In this document: piece by piece, positions 1-7,036 of the stretch | Layout: each line of letters begins with the position of its first letter | Numbering within the stretch: the stretch's first letter is position 1 | Assembly: GCA_017642935.1 (NCBI GenBank) | Contig: JAEPOK010000001.1 | Location: forward strand, 124,001-188,000 | DNA length: 64,000 nucleotides | Source: Hyphomicrobiales bacterium | GTDB lineage: Bacteria; Pseudomonadota; Alphaproteobacteria; Rhizobiales; MH13 | Direction: 5' to 3' | Notes under the pieces: generated by a model | The model's database searches: none | Seen by the model: the letters and a program-made list of their open reading frames with translations, nothing else | What the model was told of the DNA's origin: nothing | Position numbers and translations under genes: made by a program

Positions 1-370
1 CGAGAATGGCGAGCGCAATGCCTTGCCAAACCGCGACGGCGTCCATCGGCAGGCCGAAGGGCATGGCGAACGTTGCCAGCAAGTGGACGATCAAGAAGAG
101 TATGAAAGCGATGGCGCGGGAGCGTTTGGTGGCGCGGGACTTGGGGTCGAGTGCGCTGATGTAAGCGCCTGCGACCAGGCCTGCGAGCGCGGCAGCGCCG
201 GCGGGCGGTGAGGCAAAGGCGCCGGTGATGAGGCCGAGCGTCACCCCGACCACAATCATCACCACGAAGCCCGCCAAGGCGCCGATGACCGCGCTGATCA
301 AGGTGCCTGCGCCGAAGTTAAAACCGGACTGTGCCGGGGCAGGCGCTGGGGACGTTTCTGCGATGGCCAT
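1..370 (-). CDS. Membrane protein, partial (3' end outside window)
   Basis: The reading frame starts with ATG two bases past the stop of the upstream permease gene and runs off the window edge, so only about 123 residues are visible. After a short Pro/Ala-rich N-terminus there are hydrophobic stretches at roughly residues 20-50, 57-70 and 87-120, which look like membrane segments. I do not recognise a family. Its position directly after a MalF-type permease in a sugar ABC operon suggests a transport accessory subunit or a divergent membrane partner; the usual second permease (MalG type) would be expected further on, outside the window. Confidence 0.6.
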   Translation of the reverse strand, partial: MAIAETSPAPAPAQSGFNFGAGTLISAVIGALAGFVVMIVVGVTLGLITGAFASPPAGAAALAGLVAGAYISALDPKSRATKRSRAIAFILFLIVHLLATFAMPFGLPMDAVAVWQGIALAIL

Positions 371-373
371 GGC

Positions 374-1714
374 TTACGCCCCTCCCTCTTTGGGTGAGAA
401 CCTGAAGAAGGCGAGTGCGAAGACCAAAAGCACGAAGAAGACGACCACGGCCACCGCAGCACCTGCACCAAGGTTGGAGAGGGCAAAGCCCTGCTCGTAG
501 ACTTGGACGGTCAGCGTGCGCGTGCCCGCTGCACCACCAGTCAGCAGGAAGATGTCGTCGAATTTGTTGAAGGTCCAAATGAAGCGCAGAAGGAAAAGCA
601 CCGATAGGATGCCGACCAATTGCGGCAGCGACAGGTACCAGAACTGTTGCAGCGGTGTGGCGCCGTCCATCTCGGCGGCCTCGTACATCTCTGCGGAGAC
701 CGATTGCATCGCTGCCAGGATGAAAAGGAAAGAGAGCGGGAAGTACCGCCAGGCTTCGAACGCGATCACCGTGGAAAGCGCGACCGGGAATCCGAAGGTG
801 AAGCCGAAGATGGTGACATCCACCTCACGCGTCCCGAAGAAGTTTATCGGCGCACCTATCAGCCCCATCTCGACCAGCATCGCGTTGATCGTGCCGGAAA
901 ACGGATCGAGCAGGATGAGCCAGGTGAAGGCAACCGCGATCACCGGCGCGACATAGGGAAAGAGGAAAAGGCCGCGCAGAATACCGCGACCCTTGAAGGC
1001 GGTGTTCATCAGTTGCGCAGCAAACAGTCCAACCACCAGCGCGCCTGCGGTGGAGAACACGGTATAGTAGATGGTGACGCGCAGCACGAACCAGAACTCG
1101 GAGCTGTCAAAAACGCGCTGAAAGTTCTCAAGCGTGAAATCAAAGCTGGTGAGCACATTGACGCCGGAGCCCGTGACATTCGGCTCGGTTTGGCGAACGT
1201 CGATCGGGTTGTCGAGGAACGCCTGGGTGACCTCGGCCTGCAAGCGAAAGCGCTCGCGGAAGCCGCCTTCCAGATCGCCCAACGCGCAGGAAAGCTCACG
1301 GCCGGTCAGCGTGCAGCGCTCGTCAAGACCGGTGACCGTCAGGCCCTCTGGAATTTGGTCAGTGAAGGCCGCATCACGCACCGGTTGGTTGGGCGAGGAG
1401 TTGCGCATGCGATATTCAAGCTCGACCTCATCGCCAACAGCCTCAGCGTCGCCGCGAAAGCGCTCGGTAAGTAGCATGCTGGGCGCGCGAAGATCAGCCA
1501 ACTCGACCGGTTTGACGGAAATCCAGAAGTTGGCGAGCAGCGGGCCTAGCACGACCAAGACCACGATCAGCGCCGTCGGCAGCAGCATGTTGAAGGCAAG
1601 CCGCGCCTCGCGTTTGCGCATAGGTCCCGACCCCTTGGGCGGGCCAAGGGCGGATATGGGGCCGGAGCCTTTGGGCGGGCCTGAGGAGGAGTCAGCAATC
1701 GACACGGCATTCAC
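374..1714 (-). CDS. Sugar ABC transporter permease (MalF type) with extra periplasmic domain
   Basis: Inner-membrane permease of a family-1 carbohydrate importer. A first transmembrane segment lies near residues 40-65, then a long non-membrane loop to about residue 205, then the usual five-helix core with the EAA-type loop (EAAEMDGATPLQQFW) that docks the ATPase. The loop contains a stretch resembling a DUF11 immunoglobulin-like domain (residues about 85-165, with the segments FTDQIPEGLTV and CTLTGRELSCALGDL). The first 31 residues hold two copies of GPPKGSGP 12 residues apart and may not be translated: an alternative ATG at codon 32 (position 1621) begins MRKREARLAF, the more typical start. 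It follows the binding-protein gene by about 100 bp. Family assignment is firm; sugar specificity cannot be read. Confidence 0.85.
   Translation of the reverse strand: MNAVSIADSSSGPPKGSGPISALGPPKGSGPMRKREARLAFNMLLPTALIVVLVVLGPLLANFWISVKPVELADLRAPSMLLTERFRGDAEAVGDEVELEYRMRNSSPNQPVRDAAFTDQIPEGLTVTGLDERCTLTGRELSCALGDLEGGFRERFRLQAEVTQAFLDNPIDVRQTEPNVTGSGVNVLTSFDFTLENFQRVFDSSEFWFVLRVTIYYTVFSTAGALVVGLFAAQLMNTAFKGRGILRGLFLFPYVAPVIAVAFTWLILLDPFSGTINAMLVEMGLIGAPINFFGTREVDVTIFGFTFGFPVALSTVIAFEAWRYFPLSFLFILAAMQSVSAEMYEAAEMDGATPLQQFWYLSLPQLVGILSVLFLLRFIWTFNKFDDIFLLTGGAAGTRTLTVQVYEQGFALSNLGAGAAVAVVVFFVLLVFALAFFRFSPKEGGA
1623..1681. repeat. Two direct copies of a GC-rich unit in the permease N-terminus
   Basis: Two imperfect copies of a roughly 22-bp unit (core CTTTGGGCGGGCC or CCTTGGGCGGGCC) lie 36 bp apart, giving the doubled GPPKGSGP peptide. 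Either a short tandem duplication or a dispersed repeat that became part of the reading frame. Confidence 0.5.
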
Positions 1715-1818
1715 CCGGTGCGTTCAAGCAAAGAATTGGTCGCAAACAAGGGTGCCAGAGGGGGAGGGCGATGCCGCCCATTCAGGGCAGCATCGCATCT
1801 AGCGTCTTTCGTTGGTGC

Positions 1819-3168
1819 CTACTCGACGGCGGCAGCCAACTCGTCGTTGATGATCGCAACCGTCGCGGCGGCGTCACGCTCGCCATCGATGAACTCGCGC
1901 ACATAGCGGTTGATAATCTGCGAGTTGATGATCTGCGAAGCAATGGAGAGTTGACCTTCGGTCACGCCCCAGCGATCAGCGGTTTCAAGGCCAGCGACGA
2001 TGCTGCCAATGACCTCTTCTGGATAGAGATCAGACAGGGGCGCCCGGCGATCCACACCCACATCCAGCATCGACCAACCATCAACAAATTCAGTCGGGTT
2101 GTCCTCGGTGCCGCGACGCACGGGGAACTTGCCTTCCGGCGCGATGGAGAGCGTCGACATGTAGCCTTCGCTCATCGAGTAGGCGACGAAGTCCTGTGCC
2201 ACATCAAGGTTTGCGCCCGATGTAATGCCGAGATAGCGGATGTCCGCCCAGGCCGCGCCATCCGGATTGGATGGGCCAGAAATGGTGGTCACGACACCCG
2301 TATTAGAGGCGAGCTCGCGCGAGGTTGGATCATCATTGACGGTTGGTGGCGCGCTGTCGCGCAGACCGGCCAGTTCATCCAAGATGAAGGGTGACCAGAT
2401 GATCATCGCGGCCTGGCCGGCAAAGTACAGCTCACGCGATTGCTGCCAGAAAAGGTCGCCCGGAGGAGAGGCCTCGGCGATGGCTTTGTAAAACTCCAAC
2501 ACTTCGATGGTGGAGTCTTCGTCCAGCGGCTCGAAGCCATCATCGTCGACAGGGGAGACGCCATTGGCGAGGAACACATGTTCTAGCACCTGGCTCATGA
2601 AGTTTTCATCGATCTTTGTCGCGGCGACAAAGCCGAACACCTCCGGTGGATTGTGGAGTGCTTCAACGGCGGCCAAAATGTTGGCGTACGAGGTTGGCGG
2701 CTCCAGGCCGGCTGCCTCAAACAGGTCGGTCCGGTAGACGACCATTTGCGTCCAGCCGTCCACTGGCACAGCGGCGTAGAGATCGTCGTCGATCTCGGCC
2801 ATTTCCAGAGCGCCGGGTGCGAATGTGTCGTCGCCCAGATCATCGATGATGTCGGTGGCGGCGTCCGGGTCAAGGATGCCGGCCTCGGTCCAAGGCAGGA
2901 CATATTGCAGCGTGTGATAGATCACGTCGGGCAGGTCACCGGCGGCGAAGGCTGCAGTAGCGCGGGTGCCCAGCTCGTTTTCCGACACCGGGATAACCTG
3001 CACATCATTGCCGGTGGCGGCAGAAAAGTCAGCGGCCATCTGCTCTTGGATAGCAAGGCGTTCGGGCTGCTCTTCGGTCGTCCAGAAGCGGATCGTCTCA
3101 GCGCTTGCGGCGGACGCCAAGAAGGTGCCGGCCAAAAGCGCACTGATGGTAAGGGTTGTTCTTTTCAT
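1819..3168 (-). CDS. Sugar ABC transporter substrate-binding protein (family 1)
   Basis: Periplasmic solute-binding protein of about 449 residues. It opens with a clear Sec signal peptide (MKRTTLTISALLAGTFLASA, cleavage likely after ASA-) followed by ETIRFWTTEEQPERLAIQEQ, the typical beginning of extracellular solute-binding family 1. The internal segment GDLPDVIYHTLQYVLPWTEAG is also typical. It is the first gene of the reverse-strand sugar operon and has a good ribosome site (GGGAGA) about 8 bases before its ATG. A LacI-type operator lies just upstream, so induction by its sugar is likely. The ligand is unknown. Confidence 0.9.
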   Translation of the reverse strand: MKRTTLTISALLAGTFLASAASAETIRFWTTEEQPERLAIQEQMAADFSAATGNDVQVIPVSENELGTRATAAFAAGDLPDVIYHTLQYVLPWTEAGILDPDAATDIIDDLGDDTFAPGALEMAEIDDDLYAAVPVDGWTQMVVYRTDLFEAAGLEPPTSYANILAAVEALHNPPEVFGFVAATKIDENFMSQVLEHVFLANGVSPVDDDGFEPLDEDSTIEVLEFYKAIAEASPPGDLFWQQSRELYFAGQAAMIIWSPFILDELAGLRDSAPPTVNDDPTSRELASNTGVVTTISGPSNPDGAAWADIRYLGITSGANLDVAQDFVAYSMSEGYMSTLSIAPEGKFPVRRGTEDNPTEFVDGWSMLDVGVDRRAPLSDLYPEEVIGSIVAGLETADRWGVTEGQLSIASQIINSQIINRYVREFIDGERDAAATVAIINDELAAAVE

Positions 3169-3187
3169 TGATCATCTCCCTAGAATT

Positions 3188-3201
3188 GGAAGCGCTTTCG
3201 A
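3188..3201. promoter_or_regulatory. LacI-family operator candidate
   Basis: The palindrome GGAAGCGCTTTC lies about 20-30 bp before the start of the binding-protein gene. It matches the central GAAAGCGCTTTC pattern bound by many LacI-type sugar repressors. No lacI gene is visible, so the regulator must be encoded outside the window. Confidence 0.6.
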
Positions 3202-3320
3202 GGAGTGCCCCACGCCGCGCTTGACCTCGTTGATCGAGGTTCGGGAGAAAACGTAGGCGATGAAATTTCCCTCGTCCAGCCCAACAATTAGGCAGGCAAC
3301 CTTGGCCGGGTTCCTCGCAG

Positions 3321-3848
3321 TTAGCTTCGCTTGCCGAACCACATGCGGCTGATCAGCCCGTCATGACGTACCAGTTCGTGGTAAAAGGCTGCCGCGATAT
3401 GACCGAGGATCAGCACTGCAAGCGCGGCTGCAAAGAAGCCATGGGCGGCCCGAGGTGCGAGTTCGTCAAACACTGGCAATGGATCGCCAGATCCGCCGAA
3501 AACAATCGGGGGAAGGCCGCCAAGCACGCTCATCGCGATGCCGGAACCCACCATCGCAAACACCAAGAGATAGAGCGCCCAATGCGCCAGCCGCGCAACG
3601 CGGTTTATGGCTGGGATGCCAATATCGGCTTCCGGCGGATGCTCGGTCCGCAGTCGCACGACCAGGCGTACCAGCATCAACAGGAGGATCACCGCGCCGC
3701 CAATCATGTGAGAGCGCAAGGCGTCGATTTTGGCCGGGTCGCTTTCCGGAATTGGATCGAGCGCAAAATTGCCGATCAAAAGCGCAGCGATAATGAACAG
3801 TGCCAAGAGCCAATGAAGTGTCACAAGGGCGGGATGGTAGCGGGTCAT
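3321..3848 (-). CDS. Cytochrome b561
   Basis: Four-helix membrane cytochrome b of 175 residues, the usual size for the bacterial CybB family. It starts MTRYHPALVTLHWLLALFI, where the two early histidines and the LHW motif are family hallmarks. Further histidines in the helices (SHMIGG, ARLAHWALY, AAHGFFAA, LGHIAAAFYHE) can supply heme ligands. Likely role: moving electrons between membrane quinol and an acceptor such as superoxide. It is transcribed divergently from the neighbouring MarR gene, a common pairing suggesting MarR controls it. Confidence 0.9.
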   Translation of the reverse strand: MTRYHPALVTLHWLLALFIIAALLIGNFALDPIPESDPAKIDALRSHMIGGAVILLLMLVRLVVRLRTEHPPEADIGIPAINRVARLAHWALYLLVFAMVGSGIAMSVLGGLPPIVFGGSGDPLPVFDELAPRAAHGFFAAALAVLILGHIAAAFYHELVRHDGLISRMWFGKRS

Positions 3849-3901
3849 GGCATGCGTCCTTTGCGGTGTTGATACGCCCTATTAGCTCAATCTCTTTTTT
3901 G

Positions 3902-3914
3902 TTGCAATATGCAA
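3902..3914. promoter_or_regulatory. MarR operator candidate between divergent genes
   Basis: A perfect inverted repeat, TTGCA-ATA-TGCAA, sits in the AT-rich gap between the cytochrome b561 and MarR starts. Its size and symmetry suit a MarR dimer. Assigning it to this MarR is inference from position. Confidence 0.5.
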
Positions 3915-3970
3915 ATGTTGCTGAATGCGATATTTCTGCCTATGGCGTTCTGACCAAGAGGCGAGGTGGC

Positions 3971-4441
3971 ATGACGGTTGGATTCGATGAGTTGAGCGAG
4001 CAGGTCCGCGCCACGCGCACCAGCAGCGCCGGCTGGCACATTCAGCGGCTGGCAGGGCAGTTGGATCGGGCAATGAACCGCGCCTTGGAACCCCATGGGC
4101 TGACCGTGCAAAGCTTCGCCATCGTCATGGCGCTGGTTGAGCAAGACGGGCTGTCGCAGACGCAAATCGGTGAGCGGTTCAGTGCGCCTGCCTATGCGAT
4201 CAGCCGGGCCATCGATTCCCTGGAGCGTGATGGCTATCTGGAGCGGCGGACGGACCCCAGGTCGCGGCGGTCGAACACCGTGCACGCGACCGGCAAGGCG
4301 AAGGCGCTGATACCGACCCTGCTCACGATCATCGACGGCGTGAATGGTGGTTTGATGGCTAGGCTGTCATCCGCCGAACGATCGCAGATGATTGCGCTCC
4401 TCAGCAAGGTACTTGCTGACAACAGCCTTGCCGACGTCTAG
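3971..4441 (+). CDS. MarR family transcriptional regulator
   Basis: Winged-helix regulator of 156 residues. The ATG at 3971 is preceded by GAGGTGG; a longer upstream frame has no support. Recognisable parts are the dimerisation helix (GWHIQRLAGQLDRAMNRAL), the recognition region (LSQTQIGERFSAPAYAISRA) and the wing (RRTDPRSRRSNTVHATGKAK), all typical of MarR. It probably represses itself and the divergent cytochrome b561 gene through the palindrome between them. Its stop codon overlaps the stop of the convergent RutR-type gene in a shared CTAG. Confidence 0.88.
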   Translation: MTVGFDELSEQVRATRTSSAGWHIQRLAGQLDRAMNRALEPHGLTVQSFAIVMALVEQDGLSQTQIGERFSAPAYAISRAIDSLERDGYLERRTDPRSRRSNTVHATGKAKALIPTLLTIIDGVNGGLMARLSSAERSQMIALLSKVLADNSLADV

Positions 4442-5052
4442 CGCGGTTTGACGCCATTGAGCAGGATCGACAGCACCGCCTGCGAGGCTTGCTCGTAAAA
4501 GCCGGAGCGTTTCGACTGTCCCCCAGTGACGGCGTCGATCTGGGCTTCGAAATCGGCATAGTGCTGGGTGGTCGCCCAGATCATGAAGATGAGATGCACC
4601 GGATCAACTGGCGCCAGTTTGTCCGCATCGATCCAGCCCTGAAGAATGGTGGCTTTCTCCTCCACCAGCGACTTCAGCCGCGTTTCCAGAAAGTCTTTCA
4701 GGATCGGCGCGCCGGCAAGAACCTCCGAGGCAAAAAGCCTGGACGCTTGCGGGCGATCGGCGGACATGCGCATTTTCAGCGTGATGTAGCGGCGCAGTTC
4801 CTCCACCGGATCAGCGGCGGGGTCGAGCGTCATCAGCGGCGACAGCCACTCTTCGACGATCTGTTCCAGAACCGTTCTGTAGATCGCCTCTTTGGAGGGG
4901 AAATAGTAGAGCAGGTTGGGCTTGGACATGCCCGCCCGGTCGGCAATCGCGTCGATGGTCGCGCCGTGATAGCCACGTGACGAAAACTCGCTGACCGCCG
5001 CCTCGGCAATTGCGGCTCGGTTTTCCAGTTGAATGCGGCTGTGTTTGTTCAA
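4438..5052 (-). CDS. rutR: TetR-family pyrimidine regulator (RutR type)
   Basis: A TetR repressor of 204 residues closely resembling E. coli RutR, the uracil/thymine sensor. Shared segments include the DNA-binding helices (KPNLLYYFPSKEAIYRTVL), PQASRLFASEVLAGAP, and the C-terminal HLIFMIWATTQHYADF with VTGG. It is divergent from the pyrimidine-degrading operon, and a RutR-type palindrome lies between them. A second such palindrome precedes the F420 operon 15 kb away. In E. coli, uracil or thymine binding releases RutR from DNA; I infer the same here, so pyrimidines would induce both operons. Confidence 0.88.
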   Translation of the reverse strand: MNKHSRIQLENRAAIAEAAVSEFSSRGYHGATIDAIADRAGMSKPNLLYYFPSKEAIYRTVLEQIVEEWLSPLMTLDPAADPVEELRRYITLKMRMSADRPQASRLFASEVLAGAPILKDFLETRLKSLVEEKATILQGWIDADKLAPVDPVHLIFMIWATTQHYADFEAQIDAVTGGQSKRSGFYEQASQAVLSILLNGVKPR

Positions 5053-5147
5053 GCGTGTCGGCCAATGCGCAGTTGTTTTCGGGAAGCGACGCTAGCGCTT
5101 AGATCTCTCGGGACGCAACCCTACGCTGTTGGAACGGCCACCAACAT

Positions 5148-5163
5148 TCGACCAAATGGTCAA
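5148..5163. promoter_or_regulatory. RutR box in the rutR / pyrimidine operon promoter
   Basis: TCGACCA-AA-TGGTCAA matches the published RutR consensus TTGACCA-NN-TGGTCAA at 15 of 16 positions (14 defined positions differ once). It lies between the divergent rutR gene (start 5052) and the amidohydrolase gene (start 5230), so it could control both. Confidence 0.8.
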
Positions 5164-5229
5164 AATCTTGACGTGGGGCCGTTTGCGGTCTTCACTGCCC
5201 CAAACCGATTTGAACCAGAGGGGAACGCA

Positions 5230-6504
5230 ATGGGTTCAGTGGGCAATCAGTCAGGAAACCAACCTGGAGAAAATCTGCGGATCAATCCGGAGCGCCTTTG
5301 GGATTCGCTGATGGATATGGCGAAGATCGGTCCGGGAATCGCTGGCGGCAACAATCGACAGACGGTGACCGATGAGGATGCTGAGGGTCGTAGGCTTTTC
5401 CAAAAATGGTGTGAAGAGGCTGGCCTCACCATGGGCGTCGATGAGATGGGCACCATGTTCATGCGCCGTGAGGGCACCGACCCCGATGCGCTGCCGGTCT
5501 ATGTCGGATCGCACCTCGATACGCAGCCGACCGGCGGCAAGTATGACGGCGTTCTCGGCGTGCTTGGCGGCCTGGAAATCGTGCGCACGCTCAATGATCT
5601 CGACATTAAGACCAAGCATCCCATCGTCGTCACCAACTGGACCAATGAAGAGGGCACGCGCTACGCCCCGGCCATGATGGCGTCCGGTGTGTTTGCCGGT
5701 GTTCTCGACCAGGCCGATGTCTATGAGCACACCGATGCTGAGGGAAAAAAGTTCGGCGATGAGCTGAAGCGGATAGGCTGGAAGGGCGACGAAAAAGTCG
5801 GCGATCGCAAGATGCACGCTTTCTTTGAGCTGCACATCGAACAAGGCCCGATCCTCGAAGCTGAGGGCAAGGATATTGGCGTTGTCACCCACGGACAGGG
5901 GCTGCGCTGGATTGAATGCACGGTGACCGGCAAGGAGAGCCACACCGGCTCAACACCGATGCCGATGCGCAAGAATGCCGGCCGTGGTTTGGCGCGGATC
6001 ACCGAGCTGGTGCACGAGATCGCGATGGACAATGCGCCCAACGCCGTCGGTGCGATTGGCCATATCGATGTCTATCCCAACAGCCGCAACATCATTCCGG
6101 GCAAGGTGGTTTTCACCGTTGATATGCGCAGCCATGAGCTGGAACGCCTGCAGCGCATGGTGGCGCGGTTTGAAGAAGAAGCACCCAAGCTCTGCGAGGC
6201 GATTGGCGTAGAGCTGAGCTACGAGACGGTGGGTGAATTCGACCCGCCTGCCTTTGATGAAGGCTGTGTTGGCATGATCCGCGATGCTGCCGAGCGTTTG
6301 GGATACTCCCACCGCGATATCGTTTCCGGCGCTGGCCACGATGCCTGCTGGATCAACCGTGTGGCGCCAACCGCCATGGTCATGTGCCCCTGCGTCGATG
6401 GCCTGTCGCATAATGAGGCCGAAGAGATCACCAAGGACTGGGCGCGCGCCGGGGCCGATGTGCTGTTCCACGCGGTGGTGGAAAAAGCGGAGATTGTTGG
6501 GTGA
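5230..6504 (+). CDS. Zn-dependent amidohydrolase, N-carbamoyl-beta-alanine / N-carbamoyl-amino acid hydrolase type
   Basis: M20-family hydrolase of 424 residues. The ATG at 5230 has a strong ribosome site (AGAGGGG); the open frame extends upstream through the promoter and RutR box, so that longer form is rejected. Metal ligands expected for the family are visible: H95 in GSHLD, D106 in YDG, E141 in TNEEG, H202 in ELHIEQGP and H394 in LSHNEAEE. In reductive pyrimidine breakdown this enzyme releases beta-alanine, CO2 and ammonia from N-carbamoyl-beta-alanine. Allantoate or hydantoin-derived carbamoyl amino acids are alternatives, but the RutR control and adjacent dihydropyrimidinase favour pyrimidines. 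Confidence 0.85.
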   Translation: MGSVGNQSGNQPGENLRINPERLWDSLMDMAKIGPGIAGGNNRQTVTDEDAEGRRLFQKWCEEAGLTMGVDEMGTMFMRREGTDPDALPVYVGSHLDTQPTGGKYDGVLGVLGGLEIVRTLNDLDIKTKHPIVVTNWTNEEGTRYAPAMMASGVFAGVLDQADVYEHTDAEGKKFGDELKRIGWKGDEKVGDRKMHAFFELHIEQGPILEAEGKDIGVVTHGQGLRWIECTVTGKESHTGSTPMPMRKNAGRGLARITELVHEIAMDNAPNAVGAIGHIDVYPNSRNIIPGKVVFTVDMRSHELERLQRMVARFEEEAPKLCEAIGVELSYETVGEFDPPAFDEGCVGMIRDAAERLGYSHRDIVSGAGHDACWINRVAPTAMVMCPCVDGLSHNEAEEITKDWARAGADVLFHAVVEKAEIVG

Positions 6505-6512
6505 GAAAACTT

Positions 6513-6552
6513 CACCCCACCCCTAACCCCTCCCCATCAAGGGGAGGGGAAT
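6513..6552 (+). repeat. Palindromic GC-rich repeat, copy A
   Basis: A unit built from CACCCCACCCCTAACCCC followed by a self-complementary CCCCTCCCC...GGGGAGGGG stem. Same orientation as copy C; located just after the amidohydrolase stop. Confidence 0.8.
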
Positions 6553-6581
6553 CTATTCTGAGTTGCGGAGGGCGCGATGCT

Positions 6582-6621
6582 GTCTCCCTCCCCCTTGTGG
6601 GGAGGGATTAAGGGTGGGGGG
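6582..6621 (-). repeat. Palindromic GC-rich repeat, copy B (inverted)
   Basis: The same unit in the opposite orientation, with stem CTCCCTCCCC/GGGGAGGG. It supplies both the probable ribosome site and the GTG start of the DUF559 gene. Confidence 0.8.
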
Positions 6622-7036
6622 CAATCCAGCCATTGCGCGCGCTCGCGCTCTGCGTCACTCCATGACGGAAGGTGAAAAGCGTTTGTGGGCTCGTCTACGA
6701 ACTTTGCGGCGAAGCCACAATCTGCACATTCGCCGGCAAGCACCCATTGGTCCCTACGTGGCGGATTTCGCAGTCCACGATGCGAGGCTGATCATTGAAG
6801 TTGACGGCGAGCACCATCAATCAGCCCAGCAACAAAGCCTCGATGCGCACCGTGAGGTTTGGTTCGCTGGGCAAGGCTATCAAACTCTGCGTTTTTCCAC
6901 CGGCGACTTGATTTCGAATATAGAAGGGTGCCTGCAGGCTATTTTGGATGTGGCTGCACCCCCACCCCTAGCCCCTCCCCACAAGGGGGAGGGGAATGCC
7001 ATCGCGCTTGCCCCAAAATCGGGAGACCAACAATGA
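6614..7036 (+). CDS. DUF559 endonuclease-like protein
   Basis: Small protein of about 140 residues with the DUF559 (Vsr/PD-(D/E)XK-like) core: RARALRHSMTEGEKRLWARL, RRQAPIGPYVADFAVHDARL and LIIEVDGEHH, in which the D of VADF and the E-V-D motif are likely metal-binding. Conserved residues before the ATG at 6662 mean translation should begin earlier; GTG at 6614 with GGAGGG seven bases upstream is my choice. The C-terminus (PPPLAPPHKGEG) is simply the translated third repeat copy. The gene sits inside the pyrimidine operon, bounded by repeats of opposite orientation, which suggests insertion. Its stop overlaps the dihydropyrimidinase start (ATGA). Function unknown. Confidence 0.7.
   Translation: MGGNPAIARARALRHSMTEGEKRLWARLRTLRRSHNLHIRRQAPIGPYVADFAVHDARLIIEVDGEHHQSAQQQSLDAHREVWFAGQGYQTLRFSTGDLISNIEGCLQAILDVAAPPPLAPPHKGEGNAIALAPKSGDQQ
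6957..6996 (+). repeat. Palindromic GC-rich repeat, copy C
   Basis: Third copy, oriented as copy A, with stem CCCCTCCCC / GGGGGAGGGG. It lies within the 3' end of the DUF559 frame and 37 bp before the dihydropyrimidinase start. Confidence 0.8.

Noticed and set aside
5029-5229. Longer N-terminus for the pyrimidine amidohydrolase
   Set aside because: It would translate through the promoter and RutR box; a strong ribosome site marks ATG 5230.
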